Below are positions 49,853-59,867 of a stretch of DNA of 64,000 bases, piece after piece. The stretch's first letter is position 1, and every line of letters starts with the position of its first letter. A program made the translations under genes and the position numbers. The stretch comes from Sternotherus odoratus (lineage: Eukaryota > Chordata > Testudines > Kinosternidae), in NCBI GenBank assembly GCA_032164245.1, contig JAVMKO010000005.1, positions 57,149,442 to 57,213,441 of the forward strand, written 5' to 3'. Below the pieces are notes generated by a model, which did no database searches, was not told the DNA's origin, and saw nothing but the letters and a program-made list of their open reading frames with translations.

Positions 49853-52111
49853 TCAGGGAGGGTGGGTTATTCTTCTAGTAGCTGAATAGGGGGTGTGAAC
49901 TCGGAGAGAGGAGAAGCTGTTTTTGTAATTAGCAAGCCATTCATAATCCCTATTCAGTTCTGTATTGATTGTGTCAAATTTGTAAATGAACTCTGCAGTT
50001 TTTCTTTGCAGTCTGGTCTTGAAGTTTTTTTGCTGCAGTATGGTGACTTTTAAATCTGTAATTGTGTGTCCTGGCAGACTGAAGTGTTCTCCTACAGGCT
50101 TTTGTATATTGCCATTCCTGATATCTGATTTGTGTCGATTTATCCGTTTTCGTAGGGACTGTCCAGTTTGGCCGATGTACATAGCAGAGGGACATTGGTG
50201 GCATATAATGGCATATATGACATTGGTAGATGTGCAGGTGAATGAACCAGCGATGGTGTGCCTGATCTGGTTAGGTCCTGTGATGGTGTTGCTGGTGTAG
50301 ATATGTGGGCAGAGTTGGCATCGAGGTTTGTTGCATGGATTGGTTCCTGAGTTGGAGTTATTATGGCGCGGTGTGCTGTTGCTGGTGAGAATTTGCTTCA
50401 GGTTGGTGGGTTGTCTGTGTGCCAGGACTGGCCTGCCTCCCAAGGCCTGTGAGAGTGAGGGATTATTGTCCAGGATGGGTTGTAGGTCACTGATGATATG
50501 TTGGAGAGGTTTTAACTGAGGACTGTAGGTGATGGCCAGTGATGTTCTGTTGTTTTCTTTCTTGGGCTTGTCTTGCAGCAGCAGGCTTCTGGGTACACGT
50601 CTGGCTCTGTTGATCTGTGTCCTTATTTCCTTGTGCGGGTATTGTAGTTTTGAGAGAGCCTGGTGAAGATCTTGTAGGTTTTGGTCTCTGTCCGAGGGGT
50701 TGGAGCAAATCCGATTGTACCTCAGTGCTTGGCTGTAGACAATGGATCGTGTGGTATATCCGGGATGGAAGCTGGTGGCATGGAGGTAGGCATAGCTGTC
50801 GGTAGGTTTTTGGTATAGGGTGGTGTTGATGTGGCTGTCATTAATTTTCACCGTGGTGTCTAGGAAGTGGACTTCCTGTGTAGACTGGTCCAGACTGAGG
50901 TGGATGGTGGGATGGAAGCTGTTGAAATCATGGTGGAATTCTTCCAGAGTTTCTTTCCCATGGGTCCAGATGATGAAGATGTCATCATTGTAGCGTAGAT
51001 AGAGAAGGGGTGTGAGTGGACGAGAGTTGAGGAAGCGTTGTTCCAGGTCTGCCATAAAGATGTTGGCATACTGTGGGGCCATGCGGGTGCCCATAGCAGT
51101 GCCACTGGTCTGGAGGTATATATTGTCACCGAATTTGAAATAATTGTGTGTGAGGATAAAGTCACAGAGCTCAGCAACCACTTGTGCTGTGGCATCATCG
51201 GGGATACTATTCCGGACAGCTATTCCATCTTTGTGTGGGATGTTTGTGTAGAGAGCCTCTACATCCATGGTGGCTAGGATGGTATTTTCTGGAAGGTCAC
51301 CAATGCATTGTAGTTTTCTCAGGAAGTCGGTGGTATCACGGAGATAGCTGGGGGCGCTGGTGGCATAGGGTCTGAGTAGAGAGTCCACATATCCAGACAG
51401 TCCTTCAGTAAGAGTGCCAATGCCCGAGGTGATGGGGCGTCCAGAATTTCCAGGTTTGTGGATCTTGGGTAGTAGATAGAATAGCCCCGGTTGGGGCTCT
51501 AAGGGTATGTTAATTTGTTCCTGTGTTAGTGCAGGGAGTGTCCTAAGTAGATGGTGCAGTTCCTTGGTATATTCCTCAGTGGGGTCAGAGGGGAGTGGCC
51601 TGTAGAAATTGGTATTGGAGAGTTGTCTGGTAGCCTCCTCTTGGTAGTCTGACCTGTCCATGATGACAACAGCACCTCCTTTATCAGCCTCTTTGATAAT
51701 GATGTCAGGGTTGTTTCTGAGGCTGTGGGTAGCATTGCGTTCTGCACGACTTAGGTTGTGAGGCAGGCGATGTTGTTTTTCCACAATTTCTGCCTGTGCA
51801 CGTCGGCGGAAGCATTCTATGTATAGATCCAGACTGTCATTTCGACCCTCAGGAGGAGTCCATGTGGAGTTCTTCTTCTTGTGCTGCTGGTGGAATGGTG
51901 TCTGTGTATCAGTGTGCTGTTCCGTGTTGTTTTGAAAGTATTCCTTGAGTTGGAGATGGCAAAAGTAGGCTTCCAGATCACCGCAAAATTGTATCATGTT
52001 TGTGGGGGTGGTGGGGCAGAATGAGAGTCCTCGAGATAGGACAGACTCTTCTGCCGGGCTGAGTTTAGCTGGATATATTGACGATATTGCTGGGTGAGTT
52101 AGAGGTACCAC
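49853..52111 (-). CDS. PLE reverse transcriptase / GIY-YIG endonuclease (main frame, 752 codons)
   Basis: Encodes the replication protein of the PLE: it copies element RNA at a nick made by its own endonuclease. Residues 212-230 hold FYLLPKIHKPGNSGRPI, the region before the palm. Motif A is ATMDVEALYTNIP with Asp283, motif B SGTAMGTRMAPQYAN at 336-350, and motif C RYNDD with Asp376-377. A cysteine cluster (Cys593, Cys598, Cys601) precedes the GIY-YIG domain, which has VIYAI at 631-635, YIGQTG at 645-650 and a candidate catalytic Glu707 in AEFIYKF. Both domains look whole, with no internal stops. Typical PLE proteins are somewhat longer; the missing N-terminus is in another phase just upstream (52122-52529). 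The first codon is taken from an in-frame GTG, and the frame stays open slightly further upstream, so the real start is not defined. Motif C normally has a hydrophobic residue where Asn375 stands. Confidence 0.9.
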   Translation of the reverse strand: MVPLTHPAISSIYPAKLSPAEESVLSRGLSFCPTTPTNMIQFCGDLEAYFCHLQLKEYFQNNTEQHTDTQTPFHQQHKKKNSTWTPPEGRNDSLDLYIECFRRRAQAEIVEKQHRLPHNLSRAERNATHSLRNNPDIIIKEADKGGAVVIMDRSDYQEEATRQLSNTNFYRPLPSDPTEEYTKELHHLLRTLPALTQEQINIPLEPQPGLFYLLPKIHKPGNSGRPITSGIGTLTEGLSGYVDSLLRPYATSAPSYLRDTTDFLRKLQCIGDLPENTILATMDVEALYTNIPHKDGIAVRNSIPDDATAQVVAELCDFILTHNYFKFGDNIYLQTSGTAMGTRMAPQYANIFMADLEQRFLNSRPLTPLLYLRYNDDIFIIWTHGKETLEEFHHDFNSFHPTIHLSLDQSTQEVHFLDTTVKINDSHINTTLYQKPTDSYAYLHATSFHPGYTTRSIVYSQALRYNRICSNPSDRDQNLQDLHQALSKLQYPHKEIRTQINRARRVPRSLLLQDKPKKENNRTSLAITYSPQLKPLQHIISDLQPILDNNPSLSQALGGRPVLAHRQPTNLKQILTSNSTPRHNNSNSGTNPCNKPRCQLCPHIYTSNTITGPNQIRHTIAGSFTCTSTNVIYAIICHQCPSAMYIGQTGQSLRKRINRHKSDIRNGNIQKPVGEHFSLPGHTITDLKVTILQQKNFKTRLQRKTAEFIYKFDTINTELNRDYEWLANYKNSFSSLRVHTPYSATRRITHPP

Positions 52112-52121
52112 TGTTGTGGCC

Positions 52122-52529
52122 CTATGTGGTAGGTAGGATTTTAGATAGTTTGCAGTCCTTTTTCTTTTGTAGAGAGGTGAAGTGTGTGATGTACATCTCC
52201 TGTCTTATTTTAGTAAAGTCTGTTTGTGTGGAAGGCTGGTTGTTTATGAAGGTCTCCAGGTTGGAAAGCTCTTTTTTGATGTTTTCCTGTTTGTTGTACA
52301 GGATGCTGATCAGATGGTTCCTCAGTTTCTTAGATAGCGTCTGGCATAATCTTTCACTGTGGTCTGTCCAGTATGTGCATAGCAATGGATTTTTCACCTT
52401 CAGTCCATTTGGTATGATGTCCATCCGTTTGCATTTGGAGAGAAAGATGATATCTGTCTGTACTTGTGCAAGTTTCTTCATGAGGTTGATGGATTTCCAC
52501 TCCATACGGCTAAATGCAGTGCCTTGCAT
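52122..52529 (-). pseudogene. N-terminal part of the PLE protein, out of phase
   Basis: The frame from the Met at about 52529 reads MQGTAFSRMEWKSINLMKKL and continues with a lysine-rich, probably coiled segment ending KKKDCKLSKILPTT before a TAG at 52122-52124. It leads directly into the 752-codon frame but in a different phase. A one-base indel near 52122-52140 would explain the break. Upstream of 52529 the frame continues into the terminal repeat (to 52598), which is probably not translated. Confidence 0.75.
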
Positions 52530-52537
52530 GATGTCAA

Positions 52538-52665
52538 GAATCAGAGAGGTAGCTGCGTTAGTCTGGAATAGCAGAGGTAACAAAGAGTCCTGTGGCACCT
52601 TAAAGACTAACTATAAAGTATAGAAGCATAAGCTTTCATGGGCTAATACCCACTTCGTCGGATGA
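52538..52665 (-). repeat. 5' terminal direct repeat of the PLE
   Basis: Read on the minus strand, this begins CATCCGACGAAGTGGGTATT, the hammerhead-like core with C in place of U at the second position. It then runs to ACCTCTCTGATTCTTG. The matching 3' copy is at 49622-49752. The upstream half of the short stem I is changed (TCAT instead of GCAT). Confidence 0.85.
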
Positions 52666-52954
52666 AATTCGTATTTCCAACATCAAGAGTCAGTCTTTCA
52701 GTAGGAATGTCTTTCTGTACTTCTGTCCTTCATTTCAAATTAAGGAAGTTCCTGCAAAGACTGAGCTCTGGTTTCTGGTAGAGCATATTCTTGCCTAAAA
52801 ATTGAGGTTTCAAGACTTCGTGGGTGTGAGGTTTTTTTTTCAAAATGTGTCGGTCTATATGTAGAAGAGGGTCTGCTTACCATGTGACCTCCTTAAAGGT
52901 TAGGAGCTCTCTTATAGGCAATAACTCATCACAAATAGCATCCGAAATTCACTA
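52666..52954. other. Sequence without recognised features
   Basis: Flanking DNA of the PLE; nothing recognised. Confidence 0.4.
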
Positions 52955-53222
52955 CTTCTGCAACCTGCTCAGGTGGGTAGGGCACTGGAGTATAACTCAG
53001 AAGACCAGCATTCTATTCCCAGCTCTACTTATGACCTCTGTGTGACCTTAGATAAGTCACTTTACCTCTCAGTGCCTTTGTTTTCCCTTACATTCTTGAT
53101 CTCTCTTGCTGGTAAACTCTTGGGACAGGGACTCTTGAGCAGTGACAGTCCAACCCAGCACAATGAAGCCTTCATCTTGGCTGGGGCAACTAGGTACCAC
53201 CATAATACAAATAAATAACTTC
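52955..53222 (+). repeat. Nearly full-length tRNA-derived SINE
   Basis: CTCAGGTGGGTAGGGCACTG (head), CATTCTATTCCCAGCTC (B-box region), TGTGACCTTAGATAAGTCAC (body) and a tail with TTGGGACAGGGACTC and ACCATAATACAAATAAATAA. This is the most complete SINE copy in the window. Confidence 0.85.
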
Positions 53223-53232
53223 TAGCTAGATC

Positions 53233-53905
53233 ATAAGAACAGTGATACTGGATCAGACCAAAGGTCCATCTAGCCCAGTATCCTGTCTTTTGACAGTGGC
53301 CAATGCCAGGTGCCCCAAAGGGAATTAACAGAACAGGTAATCATCATGTGATCCATCCTCTGTTATCCATTCCCAGCTTCTGGCAAACATCCCTGCCCAT
53401 CCTGGCTAACAGCCATTGATGGACCTATCCTCCACAAATGTATCTACTTCTTTTTTGAACCCTGTTATAGTCTTGGTCTTCACAACATCCTCTGGCAAGG
53501 AGTTCCACAGGTTGAGTGTGTGTTGTGAGAAAAATACTTCCTTTTGTTTATTTTAAACCTGCTGTCTATTAATTTCATTTGGTGCCCCTAGCTCTGGTGT
53601 TATGATAAGAAGTAAATAACACTTTCTTTTTTATTTTCTCTACTCCAGTCGTGATTTTATAGACCTCTATCTCCCCCTTAGCCATCTCTTTTTCAAGCTG
53701 AAAAGTCCCAATCTTTTTAATCTCTCCTTATAGGGCAGCCATTCCATACCTCTCATAATTTTTTGCCCTTTTCTGAATCTTTTCCAATTCCAATATATGG
53801 GTTTTTTTAAGATGGGGCAACCACATCTGCACTCAGTATTCAAGATGTGGGCATACCATGGATTTATATAGAGGCAATATGATATTTTCTGTCTTCTTCG
53901 CTATC
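53233..53905 (-). mobile_element. CR1-clade LINE ORF2 fragment, first part
   Basis: CAAAGGTCCATCTAGCCCAG, TTGATGGACCTATCCTCCAC, CAAGGAGTTCCACAGGTTGA and related words are the reverse complement of the 3' part of a CR1-clade ORF2. The minus-strand codons resemble the end of a jockey/CR1-type protein, such as LWNSLPEDVV and FKKELDKFMEDRSING (degenerate here). It continues after 54242; a PLE end was inserted between the two parts. Confidence 0.8.
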
Positions 53906-53917
53906 CCTTTCCTAAGG
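53906..53917. repeat. Target site duplication, left copy
   Basis: CCTTTCCTAAGG here and CCTTTCTTAAGG at 54230-54241 differ at one base. They flank the PLE end at 53918-54229. Confidence 0.8.
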
Positions 53918-54229
53918 CTTGCTAATTACAAAAACAGCTTCTCCTCTCTCCGAGTTCACACCTCCAATTCAGCTGCTAGAGGAAAACCTCACCCTCCCTG
54001 ATTTGAGATAACAAGCTGGTTCAGGCTGATTGGACTAACCTTATTACCTCCTACCTGGTTCTTGCCTACTTATCTATACCTGCCCCTGGACACTTCCACT
54101 GCTTGCATCTGACGAAGTGGGTATTAGCCCACGAAAGCTTATGCTTCAATACTTTAGTTAGTCTTTAAGGTGCCACAGGACTCTTTGTTACCTCTGCTAT
54201 TCCAGACTAACACGGCTACCTCTCTAATT
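53918..54229 (+). mobile_element. 5'-truncated Penelope-like element 3' end
   Basis: Begins in the last 27 codons of the PLE gene (LANYKNSFSSLRVHTSN and on to a TGA at 53999-54001). The 3' UTR and an intact hammerhead-like motif (54105-54144) follow, then the terminus ACCTCTCTAATT. It lies in a CR1 fragment and has a 12-base target duplication. It is the best preserved end in the window. Confidence 0.9.
54105..54144 (+). ncRNA. Hammerhead-ribozyme-like motif in a PLE end
   Basis: GCAT (54105-54108) can pair with ATGC (54141-54144) as stem I. CTGACGA (54109-54115) matches the conserved core. GTGGG (54117-54121) pairs with CCCAC (54128-54132) as stem II. GAAA follows at 54133-54136. AGCT (54136-54139) is self-complementary, so stem III would form only between two copies, as described for dimeric minimal hammerheads. 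Cleavage would fall after T54140. One extra A separates CTGACGA from stem II, and the base at the cleavage position is U rather than the usual C. Activity is therefore uncertain. Confidence 0.6.
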
Positions 54230-54241
54230 CCTTTCTTAAGG

Positions 54242-54960
54242 ATTCCCAGCACTATGTTCTCTTTTTTGACTGCCGCTGTACATCCAGTAGATGTTTTCAG
54301 AGAACTAGCCACAGTGAAGCCAAGATCTTTCTTGAGTGGTAACAGCTAATTTAGACCCCATAATTTTATATGTATAGCTGGGAGTATGCTTTCCAATGTG
54401 CATTACTTTGCATTTATCAACATTGAATTTCATCTGCCATTTTTTTTGCCCAGTCACCCACTTTTGAGAGATCCCTTTGTAGCTCTTTACAGTCTGCCTG
54501 GGACTTAACTATCTTGAGTACTTTGTATCATCTCCAAATTTTGCCACTTCACTATTTACCCCTTTCCAGATCATTAATGAATATGTTAAATAGGACTGGG
54601 CCCAGTACAGACACCCTGGAGAACAGTACTATTTACTTCTCTCCATTCTGAAAACTGACCATTTATTCCTACCCTTTGTTTCCTATCTTTTAACCAGTTA
54701 CCAATCCATGAGAGAACCTTCCCTCTTATCCCATGACAGCTTAGTTTTGCTTATGATCCTTTGGTGAGGGACCTTGTCAAAGGCTTTCTGAGAAATCTAA
54801 CTACCCCTTGTGCACATGCTTATTGACCCCCACAAAGAATTCTAGTAATTGGTGAGGCATGACTTCCTTTTACAAAAGCCCTATTGACTATTCCCCAACA
54901 TGGCCTATCATTAGAAGACTTTTGGCACTCTGTGTTCTTTTAACTTGGGACTGTAATTAT
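54242..54960 (-). mobile_element. CR1-clade LINE ORF2 fragment, second part
   Basis: Continues the CR1 fragment of 53233-53905. CATTACTTTGCATTTATCAAC, AGATCATTAATGAATATGTT and ATCTTTTAACCAGTTACCAATCC are the reverse complement of the CR1 reverse transcriptase region. It contains stops and indels. The right limit is approximate. Confidence 0.75.
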
Positions 54961-56499
54961 CCAAGCCTAGTTATCATACATCTCATAGAAGTTACCTTGA
55001 TTTGATAATGTAAGTATAGGATTCAGTCAGTGTAGGCAAAATCTGTATTCCACTGAAATCTATGATTTATAAAATTAATGTGACCTATCACACAGGTTTA
55101 CTATGGAAATGCATAGTCTCCTGGTTCTATTTATAGTACTTGTTTGTTGGTGGGGTGTATGTACTTAGATTTCCAGTGGAGGCCAGAAATGTGTTGCAAA
55201 GGTGAAGTTCTCATAGTCTAAGGGAGGTTGGATGTGGGAATATGAGCCACTGTGTGAAAGATTTTAGGAGCCAAGAAAGGAGAGAGAAACACCTAGAAAA
55301 TGGGAAGTTTTTAGGGGAAAAAAATGCAAGTGTTCCCAGTAAACTCCAGATGTATACAGTTATAATCCAGTCACTAGAACAAATCAGATTCTAATGAACT
55401 CTAATTTTAGATGGTCACTCTTGCACTGTGTAAGGTCTACAAGGAATCATGGTACATTGTGTCAGTGTATATTTAACAGGAAAAGTTCCAGAACAGTCAT
55501 TTGCAGCTCTAGAGTTGGGGCTAGAATATTGTAATTACTAAACTTCAAATCCAATGGAGTTTGAGACCTAAAAAAGAGCCAACCAAATATGGCTATTTAA
55601 AATCCTGTGGTCCTCTTTGCAAGAGGACAGGTTGAACCTATGTGTCTTGACCAAATTCCAGGATAGCTAGATAGTTGTTTCCTGCCTACCTGAAATGTCA
55701 GTTGGATAAGGTATTCTTTGACTCATGTCCTAAGCAGCTATGTAGTGTCACCATCCACTGTTGCAACTAGAGCTGGACAAATAATGTAAACAAGTATCTG
55801 TGAATAAGTTTGTAAAATCAAAATCACAGTTCTGGTAATTATCAAACCCATTTTTTCTGTTATCATTACTGCAGCTATTTTTGGTTTGCACAAATATTTG
55901 GGGAGAAGCTTATGCTTAATTTCAATAAGTCTACTTGAAAAGTAAATTCCAACTCCTTGTGAATACAGATAGCAGAATCTGGGTCTAAATTAGGTGCCTA
56001 CATGATAATGGTACATTTTAATAATAGTCCTCATTTTCCATCTACATGGAATTCTCTAAATGCATTTGTTTATTATGTACACTCAGTACAAATTGCATAT
56101 TTAAAAAGAAATCCCATGTGAAAAAGAATTGAGAAGCGTGTTCCCAAACTGCTTTGCAAACCACAATATTCTGACCAGTTTAACATATTGAAACATATTT
56201 CAAAATGAACTGTTAATGTTTGTCTTAAAAGTAAAGTTGATGGATCTAGCATGTCTGAAACATATTTTTTTGTTTACCCATAATGAATAGTAGCTGAATT
56301 ATTACAATCCGTGATGAGTTTGTATATTTATTTATTTATTTATTTATTTATTTTGGAGATTCTTTTAGGCTTGTTGGCTCATTACTTTTTGTGAATGTTG
56401 CTATATAGTGGTTCAGCAGCAGGGGCTCCTCCCGCTCCAGGTCCATTGGAGTCCACTCTGCCTCAGTACGTCTCTGTTTGTCTCTGTTCGTAGTCTACC
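54961..56499. other. AT-rich sequence; TTTA microsatellite
   Basis: A (TTTA)n microsatellite of about seven units lies at 56325-56354. CTAGAGCTGGACAAATAATG near 55767 is the start of an old AT-rich miniature repeat. No gene is seen. Confidence 0.5.
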
Positions 56500-57180
56500 A
56501 TTGAGAATTAGCAGGGCAACAACAGCCTACAGCCCAAGTCTATAGCTCAGGCCTGTGGTCAGGGCCGAGCAGCAAGTACAGTTACAGAGCCCCAGCCCTC
56601 AGTCAGGGCAGGGCAGTGAGAGTCTTTAGCTCGGCCTGTGGACAGGGACTAAGCAACAAATATACTCAGGTAGTGGCCCTTGGTTGGGAGCGGGGCAACA
56701 AGAGTCTGTAGCTCAGGCCTGTGTTCAGGGTCAAGCAGCAAAGGGTTCAGGCATCCTAGTGCCTGCGGATGTCCGACAAGCACTGACTTCTCAGCCTAGA
56801 GAGGGGGAGGCCATCACCCCAGGATTGAGTGGCAGTGGGGACTCAGACCTACTCACTCCACTGCATCCTGGACCAAGGTCCCAATAGCAGCAGAGGCGTC
56901 TGCTACTCTGTTGGCAGGGATCCTGACTGCAACATCCTGACTCGGTCTACAGCAAGAACACAGCCGAACTAGGGTTTGCTGTCCCTGAGCCACATCCTAA
57001 CTTCCCCTCGGGGCATACCTGAGTCTGTCGAGGGTTGTCCAGATCGTCAGGACTCTGACTGTCCCGACTAGAGCAAGGGCATTGGTGGAAGCGCTGCCTT
57101 CTTTCCAGTAGGGTGATACTCTCTTGAAGGCAGTGGGTCTTACTTGTTAAGAGATGCACTTATGACCTGTTTGCTTATGA
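56500..57180 (+). repeat. Unclassified repeat with an 83-bp tandem array
   Basis: TATAGCTCAGGCCTGTGGTC (56541), TTTAGCTCGGCCTGTGGAC (56625) and TGTAGCTCAGGCCTGTGTTC (56707) mark three units, 84 and 82 bases apart. Each unit ends with a GCAGCAA/AGCAACAA word. The rest to about 57180 is GC-rich and unlike its surroundings. It has no coding signal; frames at 56684-56887 and 56947-57159 are unremarkable. Confidence 0.6.
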
Positions 57181-58414
57181 CCAAAGCTCAATGGGCTTTG
57201 GATCAGACCTGCAAAGGTAGCTTGCTCAGTGAGTGTCATACCAACTACTGCAGTATAATATTCAGCCATTAGATGACACTGTGTGCTATATAGGGTTCAG
57301 AAAGGGTGTGGTACTTGGTAAATAGTGAAGGAAAAGCTGGAATTCAAGCTGCGTAGGAGGTTGTGATAGCTCTTTCAGTTATAATAAATCTGTCCGGTCT
57401 CGGATTGAAATTACATTATTATGATAGGATTATAATGGGAAAGGCAGCCAGCAGAAGATGTAAGAAGGTGTAAGATAAAGTAAAAAGTGCTGCACTTACC
57501 ACTAGAATCCTGCTTTTCTTCCCCCATCAACATGTAGAGTGCAGCCACTAATATTCACTTACGCTGATTTCTTAACCTGTGATTTACACCTCTGAATTTG
57601 GACCTTGACGTTCCTAAAGTTTAGCCATTATTTCACTCTGATTCTTTTTCTTCATTCCTAACTTAAAAACAAAACAAATTTTAAAAAAACCAAACCCCCA
57701 ACACTACTCGGGCCAGATTATGCAAACATTTACTACAGTATATGTCACCATGCTTACTACCATGAGTTATCTTGTTGAGCACAGTTTGACCATTCCCCAC
57801 TTGGAATAGTAACCACTACATCTGGTACTAAATACTTCTGTCATTGATATTTACATTTAATAAGTTGTTTTATAGATCAGGGTATTTTTCTGAATTACAG
57901 GAATGCCAATAAGCCTCCAAAGTCATAATACATCTAGATTATATTTATTCATTTTAAAGTTAAAAACTGCAAAATTATAACACTGATTCAGAAAAAAATT
58001 ACCATTTTGAGACTTTTGTCAAAAGTCAGCCTAAAGCAATATTCTTAGAGAAAAGCTCTTTAGAGTTGAGTTATGTTTATTTCTTTGGTTTAAATTAGTA
58101 ATATCATACTGTAGGAGAAACCAGTGACACCTTTATTTTAGCTGAGTGATAGTTACAAATTCATTTGCAATTCACTGTAACAACACCGACTAGAATTAAT
58201 TCATTTGGCATTAATGTGGCTGTCAAAGTGTACTTGCCCTTGGTAGAATTCACAGCTCAATTCAACAAGAGTTATAGCCAGGAGTGTCACTTTCAAAACT
58301 TTTTTTTAAAGGAACAACATCTGATTAAATTTTCTTGTTGTGCTTCTCAGAGGCCACTCATTTCATTCAGATCCTGATCCAAAGTCCCCTGAAGTTGGTG
58401 TAAGAGTGACAGGA
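57181..58414. other. AT-rich sequence without recognised features
   Basis: No gene or repeat recognised. Confidence 0.4.
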
Positions 58415-58583
58415 ACAATGGTGTGATGGACAGGGCACTGGACAGGAACTCAAGACACCTGGTTCCATTTCTAACTCTCCCACACACTTGCTCTGCAATC
58501 TTGACAAGTCACACAATCTCCCCTGCACTTTAAATCCCATTTATAAAATGGTGGTTATTCTCCCATAGCTCAATAGGGGTTCT
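58415..58583 (+). repeat. tRNA-derived SINE, 3' part missing
   Basis: TGGTGTGATGGACAGGGCACTGG (A-box region), GGTTCCATTTCTAACTC (B-box), TTGACAAGTCACACAATC and TAAATCCCATTTATAAAATGG. A PLE end inserted at 58601 follows within about 20 bases. Confidence 0.75.
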
Positions 58584-58847
58584 GTATGGACCACATCCAC
58601 CCTGATTGAATTGGCCTTGTCAGCACTGGTTCTCCACTTGTAAGGAACTCCCTTCTCTTCATGTGCCAATATATTTATGCCTGTATCTGTAATTTTCACT
58701 CCACGCATCTGAAGAAGTGGGGTTTTTTAACCATGAAAGCTTATACCCAAATGAATCTGTTAGTCTTAAAGGTGCCACTGGACTTCTCATTGTTTTTGTG
58801 GATACAGACTAACATAGCTACCCTTCTGATGTATGAATCATATCCAC
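58584..58847 (+). mobile_element. Diverged Penelope-like end with long target duplication
   Basis: The element is 58601-58830. GCATCTGAAGAAGTGGGG...TTAACCATGAAAGCTTATAC (about 58705-58747) is the hammerhead-like part, then TGTTAGTCTTAAAGGTGCCAC and TAACATAGCTACCCTTCTGAT. It is flanked by GTATGGACCACATCCAC (58584-58600) and GTATGAATCATATCCAC (58831-58847), 14 of 17 bases equal, all three differences being transitions. It belongs to a different subfamily from the copy at 53918. Confidence 0.75.
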
Positions 58848-59524
58848 TAATGATTTTAGGGTGCATGGGTAGGATGGTGAAAAGGGCACAAGTGTCTACA
58901 TACAAATGGGAGGCTTTCCACCCACTTGTTGGGTAGAGGATGTGGCCCTAGGTCACTTAATAGTGTGGTTTATAGCTGCTGACCATCCTTAGATTAGGTA
59001 TGAGAAAGTTATGACACATTTCCATTATTTGGGATGGTTTGTTTTACAGTTCATGTCACTCTTGCTGCCATTTTCCTTTGATCTTGCACTTAAGTTCCCC
59101 CATGACCCATTGGACATCCAGAGGCACCAACTGCTTTTTCTGGAAAATAGATTTTCATTTCAGTAGCTGGGATTTTCTCAATCCAATTCAATTTGTGATT
59201 TAATACTTACAGTACTTGGGGTAAAACTGTGTTTTTTGTGTCAGTTTGGGGAAAATGCAATTTAGTCTTTGAAATTAAAAGCAAAAAAAAAAAGTTTTGT
59301 TTATTTCTTGAAGTCCACTTACAAATTTGTGCTTAAAGAGAGGAGCAGATTGTTAGAGGGTTTTTTAAATTAACAAAAACTATATCTAGGTAAACAGTCA
59401 AAATTCATCCCACCTGTTGTGAGCAGTGGCTAAAAGTTACCACTATTCAAAAGCTGTTTTGGTGGCTTTTATGATGATAGACCACTCACACCCTCTTTGA
59501 CAATACGGTGAAGGAACATAGTGC
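58848..59524. other. Sequence without recognised features
   Basis: AT-rich; A-run near 59283-59294. Confidence 0.4.
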
Positions 59525-59735
59525 AAGATTTTAAAAGGTATTAAGGCACTTGAAGATCCAGAGAGGTGCCAGGTGGGATTTTCAGATGTGTCTAGATCCC
59601 CAGCTCCTATGGGGGGGGGGGGGGAGTCTGGCTTCTAGGTGTTTTTGATGCTCACTGACAATTTGACACTCCCATTGATTTCAGTGGGAACTGGATGTTC
59701 AATGACGCTGAATTGGTAAAATCATAATGACTAGG
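59525..59735. repeat. Possible palindromic miniature element, diverged
   Basis: AGATTTTAAAAGGTATTAAGGC at the left, and CCCATTGATTTCAGTGGGAACTGGATG at the right, resemble the words of the element at 2457-2720. A poly-G run of about 14 lies at 59611-59625. The mirrored ends are not clear. Confidence 0.35.
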
Positions 59736-59867
59736 TAGCAGAAGTTTCGAGCTCCACTGGCAGATTAAGTATAAATAGAAGCTGGGCTGTAAGGGGAAGA
59801 TTTCATATTAAATCACCGATGTCCCTAAAGAATGGCAAATGGAACTCAGACAAATACTGTTTATGTA

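Larger units (their letters stand above)
49622..52665 (-). mobile_element. Nearly complete Penelope-like retroelement (PLE)
   Basis: A minus-strand element of about 3.04 kb. Terminal direct repeats occur at both ends: 52538-52665 (5' side) and 49622-49752 (3' side). Each reads, in the minus sense, hammerhead-like motif, then GTCTTTAAGGTGCCACAGGA, then TGTTACCTCTG and ACCTCTCTGATTC. Between them are the N-terminal frame, the 752-codon gene and a short 3' UTR. The repeats differ at several positions, and both hammerhead cores carry substitutions. The 5' copy starts close to the motif, a usual PLE arrangement. I found no convincing target duplication. Fragments of the same family lie at 4346, 14741 and 53918. 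Confidence 0.9.

Noticed and set aside
49986..52623. Plus-strand frames of 62-181 codons across the PLE
   Set aside because: They are opposite-strand shadows of the PLE gene. The 181-codon frame at 52078-52623 has no domain.
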